From contig NZ_FNPH01000003.1 in NCBI RefSeq assembly GCF_900107255.1, forward strand, positions 558,001 through 622,000: a DNA stretch of 64,000 nt. The letters are read 5' to 3'. The DNA is from Micromonospora pattaloongensis. GTDB lineage: Bacteria > Actinomycetota > Actinomycetes > Mycobacteriales > Micromonosporaceae. Shown piece by piece: positions 18,472 through 26,080 of this stretch. The notes beneath the pieces were generated by a model, which had not been told where the DNA came from, made no database searches, and worked only from the letters and a program-made list of their open reading frames with translations. Position 1 is the first letter of the stretch. Every line of letters starts with the position of its first letter. The translations under genes and the position numbers were made by a program.

Positions 18472-19878
18472 ATGAAACGTCGACATCAGAGCCTCCTCGG
18501 CCTGCTCGTGATGGCGGGGCCGATCGTGGGGGGTGGCATCGTGGCCGCGGCGCCGGCCGCCGTCGCGGCCGGCAACGTCACCGGCCAGGTCAACACGAAG
18601 GGCGCGTTGCTCAACATTCGAACCGGGACGTCGAGCGGCACCGCCGCGAAGGGCACCCTGCGGCACGGCGCCACCGTCACGATCGTCTGTCAGCAGCCGG
18701 GGCAGAACGTCCGCGGCGACGTCCGGACGAGCACGATGTGGAACCGGCTGACGAACGGCAGATACGTCGCGGACGCCTTCATCCGCCGTTCGCTGACCCC
18801 GCCGCGGTGCGACCAGAAGGTTGCCACCCCCACCCCCAGCCCGAGTGCGAGCACGGTGGGACAGATCTACACGCGGGGGGCCCTGCTCAACGTGCGCGCC
18901 GGGGCGACCACGACATCGCTCAAGAAGGGAACGCTGCGCGACGGCAGCCGGATCACGCTGGTCTGTCAGCAGGCCGGGCAGAACGTCCGGGGCGACGTCC
19001 GGACGAGCAGGATGTGGAACCGGATGCCGAACGGCGCCTACGTGGCGGACGCGTTCGTGAAGCGCTCCGTGACCCCGCCCTCGTGCACCCAGCCCGTGGT
19101 GGCGAAGCCCACCCCGACCCCCACGCCCACCCCGACTCCGACCCCGACTCCGACGCCGACCGCGACACGGACGCCCGCGGCCGCGAAGATCGACACCGAC
19201 GGCGTGACGCTGAACGTCCGGTACGGACCCACCACCAACGCGCCGGTGACCGGGAGCCTGCCCGACGGCAGCTCGGTCACGATCTCGTGCCAGCTGGTCG
19301 GGCAGCAGATCAACGGCAGCGTCCGGAACACCGACCTCTGGGACCGGCTCAGCAACGGCACATACATCTCGGACGCGTACGTCGAGCGGAACTACACCCC
19401 GCCGAAGTGCGCACCGCTGCCCGCCTCCCTGCGAGGTTGGGTCAACCCGGTGCCGGGGCCGGGCGGCAGCGGGTACCGCACCAAAGAGCGCCCCACCCAC
19501 GACGGCGTCGACTTCTCGGTCCGGCGCAACACGCCGATCCTGGCCGCGGCCAGCGGCACGGTCATCCTGGTCGAGTGCAACACCTCCGGTCGGACCTGCG
19601 ACGTCGACGGCTCACCGAGCGTGTACGGCTGCGGGTGGTACATGGAGATTCAGCACGCCAACCGGGTCGTGACCCGCTACTGCCACATGGTCCGTAAGCC
19701 CGCGGTGCGGGTGGGCCAGTGGGTCAACGCCGGCCAGGTCATCGGCTACGTCGGCAGCTCCGGCAACTCGTCCGGGCCGCACCTGCACTTCGAGGTGCAC
19801 ACCGGCGCCGCGCCGGCGACGCGGGCGAACGCGGTCAACCCGCGCACGTTCCTCGCGCCCCGGGGCGTCTACTTCTGA
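18472..19878 (+). CDS. Secreted three-SH3-domain M23 metallopeptidase
   Basis: A 468-residue exported wall enzyme. Signal peptide about 1-33 (AVAA end). Three bacterial SH3 modules follow (about 35-115, 125-205, 238-315), each with LNVR, a paired cysteine and VRxTxxW.R..NG.YV.DA(F/Y). A Thr-Pro linker precedes the third. The M23 domain (about 335-460) has HDGVDFS, RYCHM and GPHLHFE, the zinc ligands and catalytic His of lysostaphin-type endopeptidases that cut peptide cross-bridges of murein. The ATG at 18472 follows GAGGGG. Upstream triple GCA(A/C)CCG repeats suggest expression with spore release. Shares SH3 type with the glucosaminidase at 56762-57853. Confidence 0.92.
   Translation: MKRRHQSLLGLLVMAGPIVGGGIVAAAPAAVAAGNVTGQVNTKGALLNIRTGTSSGTAAKGTLRHGATVTIVCQQPGQNVRGDVRTSTMWNRLTNGRYVADAFIRRSLTPPRCDQKVATPTPSPSASTVGQIYTRGALLNVRAGATTTSLKKGTLRDGSRITLVCQQAGQNVRGDVRTSRMWNRMPNGAYVADAFVKRSVTPPSCTQPVVAKPTPTPTPTPTPTPTPTPTATRTPAAAKIDTDGVTLNVRYGPTTNAPVTGSLPDGSSVTISCQLVGQQINGSVRNTDLWDRLSNGTYISDAYVERNYTPPKCAPLPASLRGWVNPVPGPGGSGYRTKERPTHDGVDFSVRRNTPILAAASGTVILVECNTSGRTCDVDGSPSVYGCGWYMEIQHANRVVTRYCHMVRKPAVRVGQWVNAGQVIGYVGSSGNSSGPHLHFEVHTGAAPATRANAVNPRTFLAPRGVYF
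19108..19161 (+). repeat. Pro-Thr linker repeat in the M23 protein
   Basis: About nine tandem Pro-Thr codon pairs with imperfect 6-nt periodicity, forming an extended, possibly glycosylated linker between SH3 domains 2 and 3. Confidence 0.85.
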
Positions 19879-19889
19879 TCCGAGCCACG

Positions 19890-19931
19890 CGACATGGGCC
19901 GCACCCGAGAAATCGGGTGCGGCCCATGTCG
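19890..19931. terminator. Bidirectional hairpin terminator between the M23 gene and csrA
   Basis: A perfect 19-bp stem (19890-19908 with 19913-19931) and GAAA loop, 11 bp after the M23 stop and 13 bp after the csrA stop on the other strand. It can end both convergent transcripts. Confidence 0.9.
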
Positions 19932-19944
19932 TTGGAGAGCCGGA

Positions 19945-20187
19945 TCAGCGACCGGCGGATGGTGGGCGCAGCAGCTGGGTCAGGTTGCGCACCGCGTCCT
20001 CGCTCGGCGACGCCGCCTCCTGATTGGCCGCCTGCAGCTCCCGGTAGACCTCTTCGCGGTGCACCTGGATGTCGCGCGGCGCGCGGATCCCGAGCCGGAT
20101 CACGTCGCCGCGCACCTCGAGCACGGTGACGACGACGTCATCGCCGATCATCACGCTCTCGCCCGTACGGCGGGTCAGTACGAGCAC
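19945..20187 (-). CDS. csrA: Carbon storage regulator CsrA
   Basis: An 80-residue RNA-binding protein with the family start LVLTRRTGE, the core VLEVRGDVIRLGI and Arg44 of the VHREEVY segment that contacts GGA motifs in RNA. A GTG start is preceded by a G-rich ribosome site. CsrA represses flagellin translation in Bacillus and is held off by FliW; here fliW is the next gene upstream (52 bp), so the same partner-switch is expected. Last gene of the flgN-flgK-flgL-fliW-csrA unit, ending at a strong hairpin. The C-terminal 20 residues after the core are Ala/Ser/Glu-rich and longer than in the shortest homologues. Confidence 0.96.
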   Translation of the reverse strand: MLVLTRRTGESVMIGDDVVVTVLEVRGDVIRLGIRAPRDIQVHREEVYRELQAANQEAASPSEDAVRNLTQLLRPPSAGR

Positions 20188-20239
20188 GACGGCTCCCCCC
20201 CTTGCATCGTGGGACGCGAGCGCCCCGGCCCGTTTGCCG

Positions 20240-20698
20240 TCAGCTCGTCGTGAGCGGCGCGCGGACCGGCAGCCCGCTCCCGGTCAGGACCGCCTGGACC
20301 GCCCGCCGGTTGATCTGGTCAACGAGGATCGGCGCCATCAGGTTGGCGGTCGCGTCGCTGGGCGACTCCCCGACCGTCACCACCAGCAGCACGAGCACCT
20401 GCTCGGGGTCGTCGACCCCGAGCAGGTGCATGGTCTCATCATCGATCTCCGGCGCGTAGTCCGGGAAGAACGCCGGCGGCGGCACCACCATGAAGCGCAG
20501 CTGCGGATCGTCCGCCGAGGTGAACGCGTACAGCAGGCCGTCCGCGTCCAAGCGGACGAGGACGAACCTGCGGTGGCCGGGGAATCCCGGCATCGGACGG
20601 ACCAGCTCGATCGTCGGCAGCGTGTCCGCGGCCGGGGCCGCGCCGGACTGCACCGGCACGTCACCGGACCGGTCGGATGCGGCGGCGGGGATCACCAT
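20240..20698 (-). CDS. fliW: Flagellar assembly factor FliW
   Basis: A 152-residue protein with PMPGFPGHRRFVLV (canonical E/P-x-GLxGxxxF), FFPDYAPEIDD and LLVVTVGESPSDATANLMAPILV, the FliW landmarks. In Bacillus FliW binds either flagellin or CsrA, coupling flagellin secretion to its translation. The first 25 residues are a low-complexity extension and a later start is possible. It sits 7 bp after flgL and 52 bp before csrA. Confidence 0.93.
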   Translation of the reverse strand: MVIPAAASDRSGDVPVQSGAAPAADTLPTIELVRPMPGFPGHRRFVLVRLDADGLLYAFTSADDPQLRFMVVPPPAFFPDYAPEIDDETMHLLGVDDPEQVLVLLVVTVGESPSDATANLMAPILVDQINRRAVQAVLTGSGLPVRAPLTTS

Positions 20699-20705
20699 GG
20701 GCGGC

Positions 20706-21599
20706 TCACCGTAGGAAATCCATCAGCGACGGCTGCACGACCTTCGCGGTCGCGGCCAGCGCCGCCTGGTACGCCACCTCCTGCAGCTTGAGCTGCATGA
20801 TGGTCTCCGGCAGGTCGATGTCCTCGACGTCGGACAGCTGGGTCTTGAGCGTCAATAGCCTGTCCTCCGCGGTCTGGCGCATGTTGGTCACCCGGTTGGC
20901 CCGGGCGCCGACGTCGGCGAGTTGCGTCCTGATGCTACTAATAACGCCGTCCAGATTGTCCAGGTCCCCGCCAAGAGATCCCGCGTTTTCCCTCATGTTC
21001 GTCGCGATCGACGTGAGCACGTTGAACAGCTGCTGCGGCCCGGTGCCGAACGCCTCCGGCCCGTTGGCGTCGACGCGCACCTTGGTGCCGTCCCCGACCG
21101 TACGGTAGACCCGGCCGGCGTCGCCCACGTACGCCCCGTTCGCGTCGTACGCGGCGCCGCCCGCCGTGGTACCGCCGAACACGGGACGGTCCAGGTAGCG
21201 GGTGTTGGCCAACGCGATCAGCGCCTCGCGGATGTTCTCCACCTCGACCGCGAGCGCCTCGCGCGCCTCGGGCGCACTCGACGCGCCCGCCGAGTTGGCC
21301 TGCAGCGTCAGGTCGCGGACGCGGTTCACCTGCGTCGAAACGCTGGTCAGCGTGGAGTCGATGGTGTTCAGCCAGCCCAGGCCGTCCTCCGCGTTCCGGG
21401 CGTGCTGCTGGGTCGCGCGCATCTCGCCGCGCAACTGCATCGCCGAGACGGTGCCGGTGGGCGAGTCGGAGGGGCGCGACAGGATCTTGCCGCTGGAGAG
21501 CTGCTGTTGCAGGTCGCCGATGCGGCCGAGGTTGCCCTGCAGGCCGGTCATCACCCGGGTCGCGATGGACTGCTGGGTGACGCGCAAATTAATGGCCAT
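20706..21599 (-). CDS. flgL: Flagellar hook-filament junction protein FlgL
   Basis: A 297-residue axial protein of the flagellin superfamily: N-terminal RVTQQSIATRVMTGLQ, QQQLSSGKILSRPSDSP and LGWLNTIDSTL, and a C-terminal helix ending LQEVAYQAALAATAKVVQPSLMDFLR. It forms the second junction ring between hook and filament (HAP3). The gene starts 2 bp after the flgK stop, indicating coupling. Length matches the family. Confidence 0.95.
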   Translation of the reverse strand: MAINLRVTQQSIATRVMTGLQGNLGRIGDLQQQLSSGKILSRPSDSPTGTVSAMQLRGEMRATQQHARNAEDGLGWLNTIDSTLTSVSTQVNRVRDLTLQANSAGASSAPEAREALAVEVENIREALIALANTRYLDRPVFGGTTAGGAAYDANGAYVGDAGRVYRTVGDGTKVRVDANGPEAFGTGPQQLFNVLTSIATNMRENAGSLGGDLDNLDGVISSIRTQLADVGARANRVTNMRQTAEDRLLTLKTQLSDVEDIDLPETIMQLKLQEVAYQAALAATAKVVQPSLMDFLR

Positions 21600-21601
21600 G
21601 A

Positions 21602-22999
21602 CTACCTTCCGACCAGGCCGGTGCGGTTGATGAGGGTGTCGAGCATCCCGTCGAGGGTGGTGAGCACCCGGGACGCCGCTTCGTACGCCCGCTGGTGGCC
21701 CAGCAGGTTGGTCATCTCCTCGTCGAGGTTCACCCCGGACTCGGCCACGCGGGCGGCGTCGACGTTGGCCGTCACGCTGGCCTGGATCTCGGAACGTCGC
21801 TCGGTGGCGACGGCGGCGACCCCGAGGCCGACCACGAGCTCGCGGTAGAGCGCGTCCGCCCCGTCGATCCGCCGGCCGATCTCGCTGAGCTTGTCGGCGT
21901 TCGACCCGTCCAGCCGGGCGCCCGCCGGGACCGCCGCCGACGAGCTGGCGATCGCCACCTCGCGCTGGGTGACCCCCACGCGCAGCGTGGCCGCGGTGGT
22001 GCCGGTGTAGAACGGCTTGCCGGCGGCGCCGTCGACGTCGAAGCCGGCCTGGTGCTGCGTGTTGATCAGGTCGGCGAGCTTGAACGCCACGTCGTCCAGC
22101 CCCTTGGCGTAGCCGGGCAGGATGTCGTTGAGGATCTCCGTGGTGGCCGCGATCGTGCCGCCCGGAACGACGGTGCCCTGGGTGTCGGCCCAGCGCACCT
22201 GCACCGGGCTGGCGGTCGCGTCGGCGAGCTGGCCGGCGCCGACCATCTCGATCCGGCGGGAGTTCGCGCCGCTGACCAGCGCCGAGCCGTCCAGGATCAC
22301 GTCAACCGTGCCGTCCGGACGGGCCGTCGCGGTGGCGCCGACCAGCTGGGCGAGCTTGAGCAGGTGCAGGTCGCGCTCGTCGGCGAGCTCGTTCACCGGC
22401 ACCCCGGCGGCCTGGGCCCGCTGGATCGTCCGGTTGAGCCCGGCGACGGTCGCGGCGCTGTCGTTGACGTCCCGGACGTAGGCGTCGCCCTGGGTGCGGA
22501 TCGTGCGCCACTGCGACTCCAGCCCCTCGTGCGCCGACCGCAGCCCGTCCGCGACGACCGAGCCGCGCTGGATCAGCTGCGTACGCGCCGCCTGGTCACC
22601 GGGGTGGTTGGCGACGTCGTCCCAGCCCGCCCAGAAGTCGGCGAGCTGCGACTGCAGCGCGGTGTCGCTGGGCTCCGCGAAGACGTCCTCGATCCGGGCG
22701 TACACCTGGCGCTTCGCGTCCAGGTAGGCGCTCTGGGTGTGCTCGACGCGCGCCCGGGTCTCCAGGAAGTCGTTGCGCAGCCGGACCACGCCGCGCACGG
22801 CGACCCCGCCGGTCGTGCCCGGGTCGGTGGCGAAGAGGGCCGGGACGGTCTGTCCGCCGACCGCCTGCAGGTCGACGCGCTGCCGGCTGTAACCCGCGGT
22901 GTTGGCGTTCGCGATGTTCTGCCCGGCGGTGTCCAGTCCGCGCCGCGCGGCGTGCAGGGCGCTGAGCGCGCCGGAGATGCCCGAGAAAGTGCTGCTCAT
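21602..22999 (-). CDS. flgK: Flagellar hook-associated protein FlgK
   Basis: A 465-residue HAP1. The N-terminus has GISGALSALHAARRGLDTAGQNIANANTAG with the rod/hook signature NIANxxTxGYSRQRV, and the C-terminus (NLDEEMTNLLGHQRAYEAASRVLTTLDGMLDTLINR) closes the coiled coil. It makes the first junction ring on the hook. Its ATG shares a base with the flgN stop (TGATG), showing tight coupling to its chaperone gene. Confidence 0.96.
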   Translation of the reverse strand: MSSTFSGISGALSALHAARRGLDTAGQNIANANTAGYSRQRVDLQAVGGQTVPALFATDPGTTGGVAVRGVVRLRNDFLETRARVEHTQSAYLDAKRQVYARIEDVFAEPSDTALQSQLADFWAGWDDVANHPGDQAARTQLIQRGSVVADGLRSAHEGLESQWRTIRTQGDAYVRDVNDSAATVAGLNRTIQRAQAAGVPVNELADERDLHLLKLAQLVGATATARPDGTVDVILDGSALVSGANSRRIEMVGAGQLADATASPVQVRWADTQGTVVPGGTIAATTEILNDILPGYAKGLDDVAFKLADLINTQHQAGFDVDGAAGKPFYTGTTAATLRVGVTQREVAIASSSAAVPAGARLDGSNADKLSEIGRRIDGADALYRELVVGLGVAAVATERRSEIQASVTANVDAARVAESGVNLDEEMTNLLGHQRAYEAASRVLTTLDGMLDTLINRTGLVGR

Positions 23000-23481
23000 C
23001 AGATCGCCTCATCCACCAGGTGGGCGCGGCGCGCCCCGGGAACGGTCTGGCCCTGCGGGCCGTAGGTCTCGACGGAGCCGGCGACGGCGAGCATCGTCTC
23101 CCGGACGGCCCGCTGCCCGACGGTGATCAGCTCGCGGTTCGTCTCGGCGAGACCGGAGATCTCCGCGGTGAGGGTCAGGAACGCCTTGCGGTGCTGGTGC
23201 AGCATCTCCGACCACGGCATCGGCGCGGTGTCGGCGAGCTGGCCGAGGCTGGCGTACGCGTCCAGGCCGAGCTCCAGCGCGGCGGCCTGCGCGTGCGTGG
23301 CACGCAGCACCTCCACCTGCCGGATCTGGTCCAGCACCAGCTCCACCTCCCGGGTGGCGTGCGCCAACCACCGGGACCGGCCGGAGGCGAGCAGCAACTG
23401 CTCCTCCTCCAGCTTGAACAGGAGCAGTTCCAACAGCTCCCGGGTACGCCACAGAACGCTGGACAGTTCCGTCAGGCTCAC
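22999..23481 (-). CDS. flgN: Flagellar export chaperone FlgN
   Basis: A 160-residue mainly helical protein (LTELSSVLWRTRELLELLLFKLEEEQLLLASG...) with the size, helix pattern and gene position of FlgN, which escorts FlgK and FlgL to the export gate. Sequence identity in this family is low, so the call leans on context: first gene of the flgN-flgK-flgL-fliW-csrA operon, with a FliA-type promoter 56-82 bp upstream. Confidence 0.85.
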   Translation of the reverse strand: MSLTELSSVLWRTRELLELLLFKLEEEQLLLASGRSRWLAHATREVELVLDQIRQVEVLRATHAQAAALELGLDAYASLGQLADTAPMPWSEMLHQHRKAFLTLTAEISGLAETNRELITVGQRAVRETMLAVAGSVETYGPQGQTVPGARRAHLVDEAI

Positions 23482-23536
23482 GCTTAGCCTCCGCCGCCAC
23501 GGGCGCGCCCACTCGCGCGCCCTCCGTCGTGCTTCT

Positions 23537-23563
23537 GGTCGGCAGCCGGTCCTCCGTTATGAG
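23537..23563 (-). promoter_or_regulatory. FliA-type promoter of the flgN operon
   Basis: On the minus strand: CTCAT, 15 bp, GCCGACC. The -35 matches CTCAn exactly and the -10 matches GCCGA. It points at flgN, whose start codon is 56 bp beyond. Confidence 0.7.
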
Positions 23564-23601
23564 GACTTCGTCGGGTCCGGGCACGGATCGGGTGAACAAC
23601 G

Positions 23602-23619
23602 GCAACCCATCGGCAACGG
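23602..23619 (+). promoter_or_regulatory. TcrA-type direct repeat between flgN and fliA
   Basis: GCAACCC-n4-GCAACGG, two half-sites at 11-bp period, each one base off GCA(A/C)CCG. It lies 98 bp before the fliA start and 121 bp from flgN on the other side. Orientation agrees with control of fliA. Confidence 0.55.
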
Positions 23620-23716
23620 AACGTGAAACCGACTAGAACCCACGGTCACCGAGGGTTTCCCCAGTCAGGTTCGGTGCGCCCCGCGAAAACGGGTCGCCCG
23701 CCACGGAGGGAAACCC

Positions 23717-24580
23717 ATGACCGCTGTCTCGGCCGCCACCCCCATCGACCGCGAACGGGAAGAGTTGATCCGTTCGCACATGCCTCTTGTCGGACATCTG
23801 GTCCGCGAGCTGCTCCACCGGCTGCCGGCACACGTCAACCGCGACGACCTGACCTCTGCCGGCCTGGCCGCGCTGGTCTCCGCCGCCCGGGCGTACGACC
23901 CGGAGCGCGGCATCCCCTTCGCCCGCTTCGCCACCACCCGGATCCGCGGCGGCCTCCTCGACGAGCTGCGCGGCCTGGACTGGGCCAGCCGCTCCGTACG
24001 GCACCGCGCCCGCCGCGCCGAGACCGCCCGCCAGGAGCTGACCGCGGCGCTGGGCCGCACGCCGGAGCCGGGCGAGCTGGCCGCGTACCTCGGGATCGGG
24101 GTGGACGAGCTCGAGGCGGTCGAGGAGGACGTGCAGCGCGCCGTGGTGCTGAGCCTGCAGGGCTTCACCGCCGGCGCCGCCGAGGAGATGGTGATCGAGC
24201 GGACCTCGGGCCCGGAGGAGCTGCTGCTGCACCGGGAGCGGGTCGGCTACCTGCACGACGCGATCGAGGCGCTGCCGGAGCGGCTGAAGTACGTGGTCCA
24301 GCAGTACTTCCTGCTGGAGCGCCCGATGGCGGAGATCGCCGAGGAGCTCGGGGTGACCGGCTCGCGCGTCTCGCAGCTGCGGGCCGAGGCGCTGCAGCTG
24401 CTCCGGGACGGCCTCAACACCCAGCTCGACCCGGACCTCGTCGGCGAGCAGGAGCGTCCGGACGGCTGCGTCGCGCGGCGCCGCACCGCCTACTACGCGC
24501 AGATCGCCGCCCGCGGTGACCTGCGCAGCCGGCTGGCCATGACCGACCAGTTCGGGCTCCCGGTCGCGGTCTCGGCCTGA
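23717..24580 (+). CDS. fliA: Flagellar sigma factor FliA (sigma-28/WhiG family)
   Basis: A 287-residue sigma-70-family protein. Region 2 is at about 20-95 (SHMPLVGHLVREL, DDLTSAGLAALV, ARFATTRIRGGLLDELR), region 3 about 105-175 and region 4 about 210-245 (ALPERLKYVVQQYFL, SRVSQLRAEALQLL). It directs RNA polymerase to flagellar and chemotaxis promoters; eight matching promoters are seen in this window. A tail of some 45 residues after region 4 is unusual. GGAGGG precedes the ATG. No flgM anti-sigma gene is nearby. The TcrA-type repeat upstream suggests that a sporangium regulator switches it on. Confidence 0.94.
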   Translation: MTAVSAATPIDREREELIRSHMPLVGHLVRELLHRLPAHVNRDDLTSAGLAALVSAARAYDPERGIPFARFATTRIRGGLLDELRGLDWASRSVRHRARRAETARQELTAALGRTPEPGELAAYLGIGVDELEAVEEDVQRAVVLSLQGFTAGAAEEMVIERTSGPEELLLHRERVGYLHDAIEALPERLKYVVQQYFLLERPMAEIAEELGVTGSRVSQLRAEALQLLRDGLNTQLDPDLVGEQERPDGCVARRRTAYYAQIAARGDLRSRLAMTDQFGLPVAVSA

Positions 24581-24616
24581 CGCCGACCGCGATCGCAAAG
24601 AAGTCCGCACAGATTT

Positions 24617-24643
24617 CTACAGCCAGACCACCTGCCGCCGATT
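24617..24643 (+). promoter_or_regulatory. FliA-type promoter of the flagellin gene
   Basis: CTACA, 15 bp, GCCGATT. The -10 is a full match and the -35 differs from CTCA at two positions. It ends 60 bp before the flagellin ATG, leaving an untranslated leader of about 50-55 bases. Confidence 0.65.
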
Positions 24644-24677
24644 CATTCGGCGTACGGCTCACGGATGGGCCGGCAGG

Positions 24678-24710
24678 GACCCGAAATCAAGGAGGAAAAT
24701 TCCATGGGTC
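24678..24710 (+). promoter_or_regulatory. Flagellin leader hairpin enclosing the ribosome site (possible CsrA target)
   Basis: GACCC (24678-24682) can pair with GGGTC (24706-24710, codons 1-3), and GAA with TTC inside. The AGGAGGA ribosome site then lies in the loop, presenting GGA as CsrA prefers. A further GGA occurs at 24663. With csrA and fliW next door, CsrA control of flagellin is plausible; the pairing is short and unproven. Confidence 0.4.
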
Positions 24711-25948
24711 TGCGCATTAACCAGAACATCGCCGCTCAGAACGCCTACCGGAACCTGTCCGTCACCGACGGCCAGATGTCCAAGTCCCTGGAGAAGCTCT
24801 CCAGCGGCTTCCGGATCAACCGGGCGGCCGACGACGCGGCGGGTCTGTCCATCAGCGAGGGCCTGCGCGCCCAGATCGGTGGCCTCAAGGTCGCCGTTCG
24901 CAACGCGCAGGAGGGTGTCAGCGTCGTGCAGACGGCTGAAGGCGCGCTCACCGAGGTGCACGCGATCCTGCAGCGTATGCGTGACCTGGGCGTTCAGGCG
25001 AACAACACCGGTTCGCAGAACACCGAGGCCCGCACGGCGGCTCAGACCGAGTTCAACCAGCTCTCCTCGGAGCTGGACCGGATCGGTTCGACCACCTCGT
25101 TCGGCAAGTCGAAGCTGCTCGACGGCACCTACGGCAACACGTCGGCGAGCCTCTCCGGCGCGATCACCGGCGCCACCAGCGGCGTGACGGTCGTGGCGGG
25201 CACGGACGACGAGTTCACCATCACGGCGACCGGCACCAGCTTCCAGAAGTCCGACGGCACGTTCGCCGCGCCGAGCGGCGACCTCACCGTCACCGTCGCG
25301 GCCGGCACCTACAGCTCCGCCGGTGCCTACCAGAAGGCCGTGCAGGACGGACTGGACGCGGCGCTCACCGCCGACGGGTTCTCGGCCGGCACGATGAAGG
25401 CGAACGTCACCGACAACGGTGGCGGGGTCTGGAAGATCGAGCTCACCTCGGACAAGGCGCTGACCGCCGCCAACACCGGCGGGGAGTTCATCATCGCCAC
25501 GGGCGCTAACGCGATCGGCATGGCCAACGGTGGCACCTCGACCACCACCGGTACCGGTGGCGGAACGTTCCAGGTGGGTGCCAACAACAACTCCGCCGAG
25601 CAGATCCGGATCTCGATCGCGAAGGTCGACGCTTCCGCGCTCGGTCTCGGCGGGGTCGACCTGGTGAACAACGCGTCGGGGGCGATCGACCTCCTCGACA
25701 CCGCGATCGGTCAGGTCTCCACCCAGCGGGCCACGCTGGGTGCCTACCAGAACCGGTTCGAGCACACGATCAACAACCTGAACGTGGCGGTCGAGAACCT
25801 GTCGGCGTCGGAGTCGCGCATCCGTGACACCGACATGGCGCAGGAGATGGTCTCGTTCACCCGGGCCCAGATCCTGTCCCAGGCCGGCACCTCGATGCTG
25901 GCGCAGGCCAACCAGGCGCCGCAGTCGGTGCTCTCGCTCCTCCGCTGA
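24704..25948 (+). CDS. fliC: Flagellin
   Basis: A 414-residue filament subunit. The conserved ends are textbook: N-terminal LRINQNIAAQNAYRNL, LEKLSSGFRINRAADDAAG and QEGVSVVQTAEGALTEV; C-terminal FEHTINNLNVAVENL, ASESRIRDTDMA and a terminal ...QSVLSLLR. The surface-exposed middle (about 145-330) is Thr/Ser/Gly-rich. The ATG at 24704 follows AGGAGG; a 13-codon upstream extension would run through the ribosome site. Single-gene transcript with its own FliA-type promoter and a hairpin terminator at 26010. Confidence 0.98.
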   Translation: MGLRINQNIAAQNAYRNLSVTDGQMSKSLEKLSSGFRINRAADDAAGLSISEGLRAQIGGLKVAVRNAQEGVSVVQTAEGALTEVHAILQRMRDLGVQANNTGSQNTEARTAAQTEFNQLSSELDRIGSTTSFGKSKLLDGTYGNTSASLSGAITGATSGVTVVAGTDDEFTITATGTSFQKSDGTFAAPSGDLTVTVAAGTYSSAGAYQKAVQDGLDAALTADGFSAGTMKANVTDNGGGVWKIELTSDKALTAANTGGEFIIATGANAIGMANGGTSTTTGTGGGTFQVGANNNSAEQIRISIAKVDASALGLGGVDLVNNASGAIDLLDTAIGQVSTQRATLGAYQNRFEHTINNLNVAVENLSASESRIRDTDMAQEMVSFTRAQILSQAGTSMLAQANQAPQSVLSLLR

Positions 25949-25980
25949 TAACCGCACACACAACTTCATGAGCAGAACAA

Positions 25981-26009
25981 CAACTGAATACCGGATCCAC
26001 AACTGAATA
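25981..26009 (+). repeat. Short direct repeat after the flagellin gene
   Basis: CAACTGAATA occurs at 25981-25990 and again at 26000-26009 (19-bp period) in the 3' untranslated region between the flagellin stop and its terminator. Role unknown. Confidence 0.7.
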
Positions 26010-26053
26010 GGTGGGGCGGCTGGCGAACGGCCGGTCGCCCCACCGCTTTTTTG
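26010..26053 (+). terminator. Rho-independent terminator of the flagellin gene
   Basis: A 9-bp stem (26010-26018 with 26036-26044) and a loop that may fold further, followed by GCTTTTTTG. No promoter is seen between it and fliD, so leakage through it may feed fliD-fliS. Confidence 0.85.
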
Positions 26054-26080
26054 CCCCACCCACGGAGAGAAGGACGACCG

